Positions 32,992 to 42,133 of a DNA stretch of 64,000 nucleotides are shown here, piece after piece. Under the pieces are notes generated by a model. It had not been told where the DNA came from. It did no database searches and was given only the letters and a program-made list of their open reading frames with translations. Each line of letters opens with the position of its first letter. Position 1 is the stretch's first letter. The position numbers and the translations under genes are program-made. Source of the stretch: Peribacillus simplex (GTDB taxonomy: Bacteria; Bacillota; Bacilli; Bacillales; DSM-1321); the NCBI RefSeq assembly GCF_030123325.1, contig NZ_CP126106.1, positions 5,649,001 through 5,713,000 of the forward strand. Reading direction: 5' to 3'.

Positions 32992-35184
32992 TTATTTATC
33001 GAATTTCAGTTTTGCCAAGGCATCCGCCAAGGCAGTATTGATTGGTTCTTCTTTATTTTGCTTTTTCATATAATTGGAGACTTCATTTTTGGATACTTTT
33101 TGATTTTTATTTTGCCCTCTTCGTTTATTGTAAGAAGAAAGTTTTTCGTGAAAACCGCATTTACAGGTGAATGTCTGTGCTTCTCCTTGACCGCGCATTT
33201 CCATCTTTTTATGACATTGTGGGCATCTGGCATTTGTTACACGTGAAACACTTTTTTTGTGGCCACATTCACGATCTTGGCAGACAAGCATTTTCCCCTT
33301 TTTACTATTCACTTCAAGCATCAGCTTGCCGCAATCAGGACATTTCGTTCCTGACACGTTATCATGCTTGAATTTTTGGTCACTATTCTTGATTTCATGG
33401 ACGATATTTTTGGCATAGGCGCGCATATCACCGATGAAAGCCTGTTTTGGCAGCTTTCCTTTTGCGATCGCGGTTAGCTTTTGCTCCCATTGAGCTGTCA
33501 AAGCTGGAGATCGCAAGTCTTCAGGTGCCAATTGAAGAAGTTGTTTTCCTTTCGAGGTAACATGAAGGCCCTTTCCCCTCTTCTCGATCAGGAAGCTATT
33601 GAACAGCTTTTCTATAACGTCAGCACGCGTTGCAACAGTACCGATCCCGCCAGTTTCACCCAAGGTCTTGATGAGCTCTTTGCTTTCCCCTGCCATGAAA
33701 CGAGTAGGATTCTCCATTGCCGAAAGAAGCGACCCTTCATTGAATGGTTCCGGCGGTTTCGTTTCACCCTCTGTTTGTTTCACGGTCGAAATGGTTAAAC
33801 TGTCACCCTTTTGAACGTTCGGAAGCAGTTGCTCAGCAAGGCCATCTTTAGCTTCTTCCTCATCGAATTGGTGATCATAAACTTCCTTCCAACCTGACTT
33901 CAGGATGACCTTCCCTTTTGCCATGAACGTCTCCTGCCCCATTTTTGCTGTGATGGTCGTTTGTTCATATTCAAAAGGCGGCATCAATACAGCAAGGAAC
34001 CTTTTCACGACCAAATCATAGATTTTCGATTCTTTGTCGCTCAGTTTTCCCGGCAGCGGTGTCTGCTCAGTGGGGATGATTGCATGGTGATCGGAAACCT
34101 TGCTATCATCCACGAACGATTTATTGACCTTAATCGGGCTGCGCAGTATCCTCGATGCATACTGGGCATATGGCTTAATGCTCACAGCCTGTAATCTTTC
34201 TTTTAGCGTATCAACCAAATCCGTTGATAAAAAGCGTGAATCCGTCCTTGGATAAGTCAAGACTTTATGGCTTTCATATAAGCGCTGCATGATCGATAGC
34301 GTCTCTTTCGCCGAATAGCCGAATTTCTTATTGGCGTCCCGTTGAAGTTCTGTTAAATCATATAAAGAAGGGGCAAAACTTTTCTTATGGGACTTGTTAA
34401 CTTCAACCACTTCTGCACTTTTCCCCTTAACGGCTGCAAGAACCTGTTCTGCCTTGTTTTTATCGAATGTGCGGATATCCTTTGATTGGGCATCTTGCCA
34501 TATCAGGCGCAAATTAGGTTCCGCCATTGCCGAAACGCCATAATATTTCCTAGGCTGGAATTGTTTTATTTCTTCTTCTTTTTTTGCGATCATCGCAAGT
34601 GTCGGCGTTTGGACCCTTCCGCAGGATAGCTGGGCATTGTGCTTGGTCGTCAGGGCACGTGTCGCGTTCATCCCAACGATCCAGTCCGCTTCCGCCCTTG
34701 CTACAGCAGAGGCAAATAGGTTTTCATACTCCTTGCCATCCTTCAGGTTTTTAAATCCATCTTTGATCGCTTTATCCGTTACAGAGGAAATCCAAAGCCG
34801 CTTGACCGGCTTCTTCACATTCGCTTTTTCGAGAATCCAGCGCGCAACAAGTTCCCCTTCACGGCCCGCATCCGTTGCAATGATGACATCCTTGACATCA
34901 TTGCGGTTCAATTGTGTTTTAACCGATTGAAATTGTTTGCCTGATTGCTTGATGACGACCAACTTCAAAGCAGGCGGCAACATGGGCAGGTCCTCAAGGC
35001 GCCATGTTTTGTATTTTTCATCATAAGATTCCGGATCTGCATGGGTCACCAAATGGCCTAGTGCCCAAGTGACGATATACTGTTCGCCTTCAAAAAAGCC
35101 ATTGCCCTTCTTCCCGCAATTCAGCACTTTAGCTATATCTCTTCCGACCGAAGGTTTCTCGGCCAGTACGACTGTTTTACTCAT
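32992..35184 (-). CDS. topB: DNA topoisomerase III
   Basis: Type IA topoisomerase of 730 residues that relaxes and decatenates DNA through a tyrosine-linked break. The Toprim domain opens with KTVVLAEKPSVGRDIAKVL and has the acidic IATDAGREGELVARWIL motif; the active-site tyrosine is in VLTYPRTDSRFLS. The C-terminus carries zinc-ribbon cysteines (CPDCGKLML...CQDRECGH...CPQCHKKM...CKCGF) and a basic tail. ATG 35184 follows AAAGGATG; the frame extends 46 codons upstream into unlikely sequence. Confidence 0.95.
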   Translation of the reverse strand: MSKTVVLAEKPSVGRDIAKVLNCGKKGNGFFEGEQYIVTWALGHLVTHADPESYDEKYKTWRLEDLPMLPPALKLVVIKQSGKQFQSVKTQLNRNDVKDVIIATDAGREGELVARWILEKANVKKPVKRLWISSVTDKAIKDGFKNLKDGKEYENLFASAVARAEADWIVGMNATRALTTKHNAQLSCGRVQTPTLAMIAKKEEEIKQFQPRKYYGVSAMAEPNLRLIWQDAQSKDIRTFDKNKAEQVLAAVKGKSAEVVEVNKSHKKSFAPSLYDLTELQRDANKKFGYSAKETLSIMQRLYESHKVLTYPRTDSRFLSTDLVDTLKERLQAVSIKPYAQYASRILRSPIKVNKSFVDDSKVSDHHAIIPTEQTPLPGKLSDKESKIYDLVVKRFLAVLMPPFEYEQTTITAKMGQETFMAKGKVILKSGWKEVYDHQFDEEEAKDGLAEQLLPNVQKGDSLTISTVKQTEGETKPPEPFNEGSLLSAMENPTRFMAGESKELIKTLGETGGIGTVATRADVIEKLFNSFLIEKRGKGLHVTSKGKQLLQLAPEDLRSPALTAQWEQKLTAIAKGKLPKQAFIGDMRAYAKNIVHEIKNSDQKFKHDNVSGTKCPDCGKLMLEVNSKKGKMLVCQDRECGHKKSVSRVTNARCPQCHKKMEMRGQGEAQTFTCKCGFHEKLSSYNKRRGQNKNQKVSKNEVSNYMKKQNKEEPINTALADALAKLKFDK

Positions 35185-35390
35185 AATAACATCCTTTCCC
35201 TTATAAACTGGTTCCTCTATTATCTCATATAATTTATGACAGGGCGATAATGCACAGCATGGCATCGGATCGATTGTGCTTCCCGCACCCACATATATGT
35301 AAATTAATAGATTAGATAGCAATCCCGTGCAGATTTTAGTATGATGAAACGTAGGGATTTTTTCAAATTAATTGGGAGGTTCAATATAAA

Positions 35391-36941
35391 ATGAGCTTAC
35401 TTTCTATAGATAAATTAGCACACAGCTTTGGCGACCGCACCTTATTCAAGGATGTATCCTTCCGCCTGATGGCCGGTGAACATGTAGGCCTGGTAGGGGC
35501 GAATGGTGTCGGGAAGTCAACGATGATGAATATCATTACAGGACAACTCATCCATGATGATGGCCGGGTGGAATGGACACCTGGTGTCGAATATGGCTAT
35601 CTTGATCAACATACGATACTTTCTAAAGGTAAATCGATTCGCGACGTCTTAAGGGATGCATACTTGCCTTTATTCGAGCAGGAAAAAGCACTGAATGCAG
35701 TTACAGAAAAAATGGGTACGGCCACTCCGGAAGAACTTGAAGAACTCTTGGAACAAATGGGTGAAATCCAGGACAAGCTGGAAGCCGGCGGTTTTTACAA
35801 TCTCGATATTAAAATTGAAGAAGCGGCACGCGGTTTAGGTTTGGATGCAATCGGGTTGGACCGTGATGTCTCTGCCCTAAGCGGCGGGCAACGGACAAAG
35901 GTTTTATTGGCGAAGTTACTATTGGAACAACCGCAAGTCCTGCTGCTCGACGAGCCAACCAACTACTTGGATGTGGAGCATATCCGCTGGCTGAGCAGCT
36001 ACTTAAAGGAATATCCACATGCATTTCTATTGATTTCGCATGATACCGAGTTCATGAACGGCGTCGTTGACGTCATCTTCCATCTTGAATTTTCTAAACT
36101 GACCCGTTACACGGCAACTTATGAAAAATTCCTTGAGCTGGCTGAATTGAATAAAAATCAACATATTAACGCATATGAAAAACAGCGCGAATTCATTAAA
36201 AAGCAGGAAGATTTCATTGCAAAAAATAAAGCCCGCTATTCAACGACCGGCCGGGCAAAGAGCCGTCAAAAGCAATTGAATCGCATGGAACGTATCGATC
36301 GTCCAGAAACTGCAATGAAACCTACTTTCGACTTTAAAGAATCACGTGCGAGCAGCCGTTATGTCTTTGAAGGTGAAGATCTGGAAATCGGATATGACCG
36401 CCCGTTGCTTCCGAAGCTATCCATGACCATCGAACGAGGAGAGAAAATTGCCGTGGTCGGCTGTAACGGAGTTGGTAAATCCACTCTTTTAAAAACGATT
36501 TTGGGTAAAATCGATCCTCTAGGCGGTAAAAGATCACTTGGGGACTTCCTTTTCTCTTCTTATTTTGAACAGGAAGTGAAAGCAGGCGATACGACGCCAA
36601 TCGATGAAGTATGGAATGCATTCCCGCACCTGGACCAACCGCAGGTACGTGCGATCCTTGCCCGTGTCGGATTGAAAAACGAGCACATTACACGTCCGAT
36701 GAGCCATTTAAGCGGTGGGGAACAAGCAAAAGTGCGCCTATGTAAACTCATGCTTACCGAAAGCAATTGGCTGTTATTCGATGAACCGACCAACCATTTG
36801 GATGTAGTTGCAAAAGAAGAACTGAAACGTGCAATGAAAGAGTATAAAGGAACGATTGTCCTCGTATGCCATGAACCTGATTTCTATGAAGATTGGGTAA
36901 CCAAGGTATGGGATGTAGAGGAATGGTCGAACAATAATTAA
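35391..36941 (+). CDS. ABC-F ATPase (YfmM-like)
   Basis: Soluble double ABC protein of 516 residues that acts on the ribosome rather than in transport. Domain 1: Walker A GLVGANGVGKSTMM, signature LSGGQRTKVLLAKLL, Walker B VLLLDEPTNYLDVEH. The basic linker of about 80 residues includes KQREFIKKQEDFI and ARYSTTGRAKSRQKQLNRME. Domain 2: AVVGCNGVGKSTLLK, LSGGEQAKVRLCKLM, LLFDEPTNHLDV. Overall closest in memory to B. subtilis YfmM, a housekeeping-type factor; an antibiotic-resistance role is not indicated. GGGAGG precedes ATG 35391. Confidence 0.92.
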   Translation: MSLLSIDKLAHSFGDRTLFKDVSFRLMAGEHVGLVGANGVGKSTMMNIITGQLIHDDGRVEWTPGVEYGYLDQHTILSKGKSIRDVLRDAYLPLFEQEKALNAVTEKMGTATPEELEELLEQMGEIQDKLEAGGFYNLDIKIEEAARGLGLDAIGLDRDVSALSGGQRTKVLLAKLLLEQPQVLLLDEPTNYLDVEHIRWLSSYLKEYPHAFLLISHDTEFMNGVVDVIFHLEFSKLTRYTATYEKFLELAELNKNQHINAYEKQREFIKKQEDFIAKNKARYSTTGRAKSRQKQLNRMERIDRPETAMKPTFDFKESRASSRYVFEGEDLEIGYDRPLLPKLSMTIERGEKIAVVGCNGVGKSTLLKTILGKIDPLGGKRSLGDFLFSSYFEQEVKAGDTTPIDEVWNAFPHLDQPQVRAILARVGLKNEHITRPMSHLSGGEQAKVRLCKLMLTESNWLLFDEPTNHLDVVAKEELKRAMKEYKGTIVLVCHEPDFYEDWVTKVWDVEEWSNNN

Positions 36942-36955
36942 CTTGGTCTATTTAG

Positions 36956-36990
36956 AGGGTGCCCGCTTGAGACGGGGCACCTTCTTTTTA
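36956..36990 (+). terminator. Terminator of the ABC-F gene
   Basis: AGGGTGCCC pairs with GGGCACCTT across an 8-base loop, followed by CTTTTT, 15 bases past the stop. Confidence 0.8.
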
Positions 36991-36994
36991 TGTC

Positions 36995-37033
36995 AAAAAA
37001 GACTGAAATGGTTATAAAATCACCCATTCAGTC
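36995..37033 (-). terminator. Terminator of the ATP-grasp gene
   Basis: Minus-strand GACTGAATGG / CCATTTCAGTC (one bulge) then TTTTTTG, 34 bases beyond the stop. Confidence 0.8.
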
Positions 37034-37066
37034 AGCAACACTTTTTTTATTTTATTTGTTCAAGTT

Positions 37067-37999
37067 TTATTTCGCCAATTCGGATCCTAGAAACTTCGCT
37101 AATTCAAGCATGCCATATTGGCCTGCTGCTTCCTCAGCGTCACTGTTATAATTCGTATTGGTATTGATGTCATACGTGTAGATTTCACCATCGCTGTTAC
37201 GAATGAATTCAATTCCTGCAATCGAAATTTCATTCGCTTTTAAAAACGCTTCATATTTTTCAATAATCGGATCATGAAAATCTTGCACAATTTGAAATTT
37301 TGGTTTTTCTTCTACCTCTTCACCGATCGGGCAGAATAAGTCACCAATTTGGCATGCATCTGCCGGACAAAGCTCGAAGCCTTCGGATGTATCAACCTCT
37401 ACCGCATAAATAAACTTGCCACCCACGAATTCACAACGGGTGATAAATGGCTCCGGCGCTTTTATGTATTCCTGAATTAATGTAATCCCATCAACTGGTT
37501 CATCGAATTCTGGACCTTCCACATAATGTTTCAATGCTTCTACTGAGTGAAATAATTGAACACCGAGTCCTTTACCTGCACGGTTATGTTTCGTGATAAA
37601 CGAAGCGACATTTAATTTCTCTGCTGCCTTCATGATATTTTCCTTACCTACAGCTGCGATCGTTTTCGGAGTCTTAATTCCAGCCTTTGTCAGTGCCGTA
37701 TATTGATTGACTTTGCTGACCTCCAAACGAAGCGCTCGTGACCCATTGAAGACTGTACGATTATGCTGTTCAAGCCACGCTAGCACAGATTCTGTCATTT
37801 CAGGCGCAAATCGGTGCCCACGAGTATGTGAGCTTGCACTCATACGGCTATAAAAAACGCCCTCAGGCGGTTCCTCTGTTAAATCCACCACACCCTGATC
37901 AAGATGCCATTCTTCATAGGGAAGTTCTAACTCATTCATTCTTTTGGTTAAATGGGCAGTCCATTCCTCATTTTCATGAATGATATAAATTTTACTCAT
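37067..37999 (-). CDS. ATP-grasp ligase, RimK/glutamate-ligase-like
   Basis: A 310-residue cytoplasmic protein with an N-terminal pre-ATP-grasp region (KIYIIHENEEWTAHL, EGVFYSRMSASSHTRGHRFA) and an ATP-grasp core: SFITKHNRAGKGLGVQLF is the glycine-rich loop, ITLIQEYIKAPEPFITRCEFVGG binds ATP, and AGIEFIRNSDGEIYTYDINTNTNYN holds the metal residues. The closest named group is RimK-type alpha-L-glutamate ligases; the acceptor is unknown. GGAGGAACC precedes ATG 37999. A terminator follows; it probably forms its own transcript. Confidence 0.82.
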   Translation of the reverse strand: MSKIYIIHENEEWTAHLTKRMNELELPYEEWHLDQGVVDLTEEPPEGVFYSRMSASSHTRGHRFAPEMTESVLAWLEQHNRTVFNGSRALRLEVSKVNQYTALTKAGIKTPKTIAAVGKENIMKAAEKLNVASFITKHNRAGKGLGVQLFHSVEALKHYVEGPEFDEPVDGITLIQEYIKAPEPFITRCEFVGGKFIYAVEVDTSEGFELCPADACQIGDLFCPIGEEVEEKPKFQIVQDFHDPIIEKYEAFLKANEISIAGIEFIRNSDGEIYTYDINTNTNYNSDAEEAAGQYGMLELAKFLGSELAK

Positions 38000-38090
38000 A
38001 AAAGGTTCCTCCTGATTGTTTAAAATTTTATGTTTTTATCTGAGGCATGGAGACATCCTTTTTATACGCATAACACTTTTGACTGCATCC

Positions 38091-39278
38091 CTACACTCGT
38101 TCCGCCACCAAGGTAAATGTTTTCGGAAGCCCAATATCATGGATTTTATGATTCGGTTCTTCCTCGAGCACTTTAATAACAAGCCCTGATTGACCTATTG
38201 ACGTTACCAGTTCCCCGATTGTCCATTTACGCTGTACAACTCTTGAAAGGCTCCCTTTTTCCTCATCCGGCATATGCTTCGAAAAAGCGACCTCATTATT
38301 TTCGATTGCCGGAGCGAAATAGTTGCCTGTTATTTTATGTTTTTTACCATTTGAAGTAATGAGCTTTGTTGAAATCGGGTGAAATTCATGCAGGACGAAT
38401 CGGCCTCCAGGTTTCAGCATCTTTTTAATTTTTTCAAATAAAGGCTGCAGATCTATTAAGTAGTGAAGTACACCGAGCTCCATTAAAACCAAATCCTGAT
38501 TCCCTGATTCATGCTCGGATGATAGTGAAAGGACATCCGAAACGATATACTCGATGGAGACATTGGCCCCACTGGCCAGCTCATTTGCAAACATTGCATT
38601 TTCCTGGGAAAAGTCAACTACTTTCACTTCAGCTCCCAATATGGCTAGGGCAACTGCTTTAACACCGTTCGATCCCATCAAATGAGTGATTTTTTTACCG
38701 GATGTTTCTCCCATATATTTATAAAAAGGGTGCAGTCTCCATTTTGGGTTTTGCTTGATTTTGGATGCCAATTCCACGGGATCTCCATAACGATTGACCA
38801 GCGCTAAATAATTATTCTGGTTCCACGCCTGTTCATTTTCCGCTGTGAACCCCTTCTGCTCGGCAGATAAGTAAGCATGGATCTCGGAACTGCACTTTCT
38901 CATTTCTTCTTCGTATAGATAACTGTATAACGACCTGCACCAAACCTCCATATCCCCCATCTTAATGGACAAACGATAAGGGTCCGTTTTAATGGTCGTG
39001 TTAAACCGGCAGCGCACAGCGGCAGAAACCCCCTCGACATCCATTAGAAAGGAGGCAGTCTCAGGACTTCTTTCAGGCTTTGTTGGTGCGTATTCGGAAA
39101 AAAGATCCAAAGCCTCATTAAAGACATCCCATTGTACATCAATATCGATTTTCTTATACTCACCGATATCCACTCCTTGCACGAACAGAGCGGATCGACC
39201 TGTAAATTGGTATGGGATGTTAGCTTGATCCAACATGTTCGCCATTAATGTGATTGAATGATAATAACTTGCCTTCAT
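38091..39278 (-). CDS. Nucleotidyltransferase-like / SAM methyltransferase fusion
   Basis: A 395-residue protein in two parts. Residues about 1-130 resemble a minimal nucleotidyltransferase: GRSALFVQG (27-35) followed by KKIDIDVQW with Asp45 and Asp47 as the D-x-D pair. Residues about 145-395 are a class I methyltransferase: a helical lead-in with WRLHPFYKYMGE, then motif I THLMGSNGVKAVALAILGAEVKVVDFS and motif post-III LKPGGRFVLHEFHPIS. Neither substrate is known. AGGAGGTTC precedes ATG 39278. Its neighbour is an aminoglycoside-phosphotransferase-like kinase 33 bases upstream, possibly cotranscribed. Confidence 0.75.
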   Translation of the reverse strand: MKASYYHSITLMANMLDQANIPYQFTGRSALFVQGVDIGEYKKIDIDVQWDVFNEALDLFSEYAPTKPERSPETASFLMDVEGVSAAVRCRFNTTIKTDPYRLSIKMGDMEVWCRSLYSYLYEEEMRKCSSEIHAYLSAEQKGFTAENEQAWNQNNYLALVNRYGDPVELASKIKQNPKWRLHPFYKYMGETSGKKITHLMGSNGVKAVALAILGAEVKVVDFSQENAMFANELASGANVSIEYIVSDVLSLSSEHESGNQDLVLMELGVLHYLIDLQPLFEKIKKMLKPGGRFVLHEFHPISTKLITSNGKKHKITGNYFAPAIENNEVAFSKHMPDEEKGSLSRVVQRKWTIGELVTSIGQSGLVIKVLEEEPNHKIHDIGLPKTFTLVAERV

Positions 39279-39311
39279 ATGAACCTCCTAAACATCAAAA
39301 GAACATGACAA

Positions 39312-40220
39312 TTATTCTTCTATAGCAAATTTCAAACCGGTACTCGTAATGGCAATCAGTTCTTCATCATGGCGGTCTATTCCATAAACGAGTAATGTAA
39401 CAAGCATATATATTGCTCTGAACCGGGCTAAACTCTCTGTTTCCTTTTCGATTTCACCATAGATATCAAAAAAAGCCCTGCGCACCTCTTTGGGGAAATA
39501 ACTGTATAAAAAGGAGAAATCAATGGCTGGATTCCCGACATGAACATCTCCCCAATCAATGATACCCGCGAGAACGCCTTCGTCATCAAGTAAAACATTC
39601 CGGATATGAATGTCTCCGTGAACGAGTGAAATCGGGTGCTGAACATCCAATTCACCTAAGGTTTCAACAAAATCCTTAACCGCATGCGCCTGTTCAAAGA
39701 ACCCTAGCTTTAATAGATTCGAGACATTTTCCATTAGCGATTTCTTACGATAGGATATATCAAGCCTCATCATCCCATCAGGCTGCACACCTAAACGCAT
39801 AGCCCTTTCCACAGGGAAACCGTGGAGAGCTTTCAAAAAATGGGCAAACCTTTTTGCCGATTCGGCCTTATTTGCCACCGATCCTTCTACAGGCAAGTGT
39901 CCCTTTACCATTTTATAACCGGTAAAAGGATACGGATACAGTGTACTTGGTTTCCCAAAAAAGATCGGTTCAGGGATAGCAAGCGGAAAAGTGCCTGCAA
40001 TGGAAGGCAAAAGCTGACTTTCCACTTGAATCAACGTAACCGCAATAGGGCGGCGGGGGAAACGGAATACAAATTTCCCATTGATTTGTATGACCGTGTT
40101 ATCGAAGCCCTCCCCTAGTTGCTTGATCTCTTTCAACTCAATTTCCGGAAACTGCAGCATGATCAATTTCCCCGCTAGCTCCAGCGAAACCGGATATTCT
40201 GCCAACCAAGGCTTTTCCAC
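39312..40220 (-). CDS. Aminoglycoside phosphotransferase-family kinase
   Basis: A 302-residue protein-kinase-like phosphotransferase. The phosphate region is LGEGFDNTVIQINGKFVFRFPRR, the catalytic loop LVHGDIHIRNVLLDD, and the metal-binding aspartate lies in GIIDWGDVHVGNPAIDF. Such enzymes phosphorylate small molecules (antibiotics, homoserine, choline, sugars). Without a close match to a resistance enzyme I do not predict antibiotic resistance. GTG 40220 follows GGGGGAG. It sits 15 bases after a helicase gene. Confidence 0.82.
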   Translation of the reverse strand: MEKPWLAEYPVSLELAGKLIMLQFPEIELKEIKQLGEGFDNTVIQINGKFVFRFPRRPIAVTLIQVESQLLPSIAGTFPLAIPEPIFFGKPSTLYPYPFTGYKMVKGHLPVEGSVANKAESAKRFAHFLKALHGFPVERAMRLGVQPDGMMRLDISYRKKSLMENVSNLLKLGFFEQAHAVKDFVETLGELDVQHPISLVHGDIHIRNVLLDDEGVLAGIIDWGDVHVGNPAIDFSFLYSYFPKEVRRAFFDIYGEIEKETESLARFRAIYMLVTLLVYGIDRHDEELIAITSTGLKFAIEE

Positions 40221-40235
40221 TCCCGTCTCCCCCTT

Positions 40236-41837
40236 TTACCGGTTTCTCCCTCTATTGGGTCTGCTGCCAGATCCACCTCTAAGATTACTTGGCCCTTGTA
40301 TGCTGTTTGCTCTACGGCTGTCTCTTTGATCTCCTCGTGGATTGTCACGCTTTGGTCCACGGCTATCTTCCGACCGGCCACCCCGCGGATTCTCCCGCTT
40401 TGGTCCACGGCTGTCTTCCAACCGGCCACCCCGGGGGTTCTCCCGCTTTGGTCCGCGGCTGTTTTCCATCCGGCCTCCTTGTGAATCCTCACGTCTAGGT
40501 CCGCGGCTGTTTTCCATCCGGCCTCCCCGTGGTTTCTCCCTCTCGGATTCACGATTGTCCGCTTGATTTACAGAACGGTGACTGCCTCGATTCGGTCCCC
40601 TCGTATCTATCCGTTCCCGGTGTTTCCTTCCCCCTCCCGAACGCGGTCGGCGGGTACCCTCACCAGAAGAGTCTTCATGGCGTTTCCTTTTTTGCCTCAC
40701 CTCATCGGGTTGGAACATTTTCACTCCTTCAATCGTCCTTCTTTCGATTTTCATGGAAATCCCTTTTTCAATCTCGCTTAAAAGCTGTAAATCCTTCGTT
40801 GCTATGAAAGTTACTGCCAAGCCATTCTCACCCGCTCGGCCCGTCCGGCCAATTCGGTGGATGTAACTTTCTGCATCCTCGGGAACATCATAATTAAACA
40901 CATGTGTCACGCCTTCTACATCGAGTCCTCGTGCAGCAACGTCCGTTGCCACTAAATATTGAAGCTTTGCGTCTCTGAAGTTTTTCATGACACGTTCCCG
41001 TTTTGCCTGTGAAAGGTCACCATGAAGTTCTTCAGAATTGAATCCAGCTGCCTTCATGGCATCATTCAAAACCGAAACGCGGCGTTTTGTACGGCAAAAT
41101 ATGATCGCAAGGTATGGTTGTTCTTCTTTGATCATGTTGATTAATGAAGACTGTTTGGCACGATCGGTGGTCTCGATGACTAGCTGCCTGATTTTCTCTA
41201 CCGTTACTTGCTCGGCCTTCACCGCTGCAGTTAATGGTTTAGTCATATAGCGTTTAGCCAATTGATGCACCTGTTCAGGCATCGTCGCTGAAAAGAGCAA
41301 CGTTTGGCGCTCCTCTGGAAGCTGCCCCATGATTTCTTCCACCTCTGGTAAAAATCCAATATGTAGCATTTGATCGGCTTCGTCCAGCACGAGTGTTCCA
41401 GTTTGTGATAAATCGATGGTGCCTCTTCGTAAATGATCTAATAGCCTGCCTGGCGTGGCGACCACCACGGAGATGTTTCTTGTCAGTTTTTTCATTTGCT
41501 GCTCGACATCCTGTCCGCCATAAACTGCGAGCACTTGAAGTCCTTCCATTTCATTAGCGAATTTCTTCAATTCAGCAGTGATTTGCAAAGCCAATTCCCT
41601 GGTTGGCGTAACGATCAGGGATTGTATGTGGGATGCGGCGGGATCTACTTTTTCCAGGATTGGCAGCAAAAATGCCAAAGTCTTCCCCGTCCCCGTTTGA
41701 GCCTTCGCGATGACATCCCTTCCAGCAAGGATATCCGGTATCGATTTCTCCTGGATAGGGGTAGGGGCGGATATTCCTATTTGCTTTAATATCATGTTAA
41801 TCGCCGGGCTGACGCCAAGGTCGATGAATTCTGTCAT
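40236..41837 (-). CDS. DEAD-box RNA helicase with repetitive basic tail
   Basis: ATP-dependent RNA helicase of 533 residues. The core (about 1-375) holds the Q motif with PTPIQEKSIP, motif I AKAQTGTGKT, Ia PTRELALQI, II VLDEADQML, III SATMP, IV IIFCRT, V TDVAARGLDV and VI HRIGRTGRAG. The tail (about 390-533) is rich in Arg/Gly/Asn/Glu with four 16-residue repeats, resembling RGG tails of CshA-like helicases in cold adaptation and RNA decay. Start ATG 41837 (MTEFIDLGVSPAINM) has only a weak GTAGGT; a longer TTG start exists at 41921. Confidence 0.92.
   Translation of the reverse strand: MTEFIDLGVSPAINMILKQIGISAPTPIQEKSIPDILAGRDVIAKAQTGTGKTLAFLLPILEKVDPAASHIQSLIVTPTRELALQITAELKKFANEMEGLQVLAVYGGQDVEQQMKKLTRNISVVVATPGRLLDHLRRGTIDLSQTGTLVLDEADQMLHIGFLPEVEEIMGQLPEERQTLLFSATMPEQVHQLAKRYMTKPLTAAVKAEQVTVEKIRQLVIETTDRAKQSSLINMIKEEQPYLAIIFCRTKRRVSVLNDAMKAAGFNSEELHGDLSQAKRERVMKNFRDAKLQYLVATDVAARGLDVEGVTHVFNYDVPEDAESYIHRIGRTGRAGENGLAVTFIATKDLQLLSEIEKGISMKIERRTIEGVKMFQPDEVRQKRKRHEDSSGEGTRRPRSGGGRKHRERIDTRGPNRGSHRSVNQADNRESEREKPRGGRMENSRGPRREDSQGGRMENSRGPKRENPRGGRLEDSRGPKRENPRGGRSEDSRGPKRDNPRGDQRDSRRANSIQGPSNLRGGSGSRPNRGRNR
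40330..40530. repeat. 48-bp coding repeats in the helicase tail
   Basis: Four tandem copies of about 48 bases encode 16-residue units of the form GGRxExSRGPxRExPR (variants MENS, LEDS, SEDS). They lie entirely inside the DEAD-box gene, in frame, so copy-number change keeps the frame. Confidence 0.85.
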
Positions 41838-41999
41838 GTATGGACCTACTTTCTGAATTTCTTCAATTAATTGACTGATAAATCCACTGAAATGGTAACA
41901 GCTTCTTTCACTTAATGTCATATTCCTTAGTCTAAGCTAATTGTTAGTATATCATTATCTATTTTCGAGAAAACCTGTACCTTAAAATTTTTCATCCTA

Positions 42000-42028
42000 T
42001 TGTACTTTAGTTGTTTTTCTAATATAAT
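42000..42028 (+). promoter_or_regulatory. Sigma-A promoter of the purine permease
   Basis: TTGTAC, 17 bases, TATAAT; transcription would begin near 42035 and leave a leader of about 100 bases. Confidence 0.75.
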
Positions 42029-42081
42029 TTATAAGATTATCCAATCGAGCTACTTACTTTAAATTAAAGGGTAAGCATCTC

Positions 42082-42110
42082 ATCCTTGTAGTTTTTTGCA
42101 AGGATTTTTT
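42082..42110 (+). terminator. Leader terminator before the purine permease
   Basis: ATCCTTG / CAAGGAT stem, 10-base loop, T6, ending 24 bases before the start codon and after the promoter. It looks like an attenuator, but the roughly 45-base leader before it lacks the purine riboswitch core. Confidence 0.65.
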
Positions 42111-42133
42111 GTATATAAAAAAGGAGTGACCGC

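Noticed and set aside
35322..35363. AATCCC / GGGATT hairpin with T6 before the ABC-F gene, as a possible antibiotic-responsive attenuator
   Set aside because: The stem is only six pairs with a loop of about 26 bases, and I could not place a promoter upstream of it.
40289..40566. Plus-strand frames opposite the helicase tail
   Set aside because: They are the repeat-driven antisense of the 48-bp coding repeats in the DEAD-box gene.
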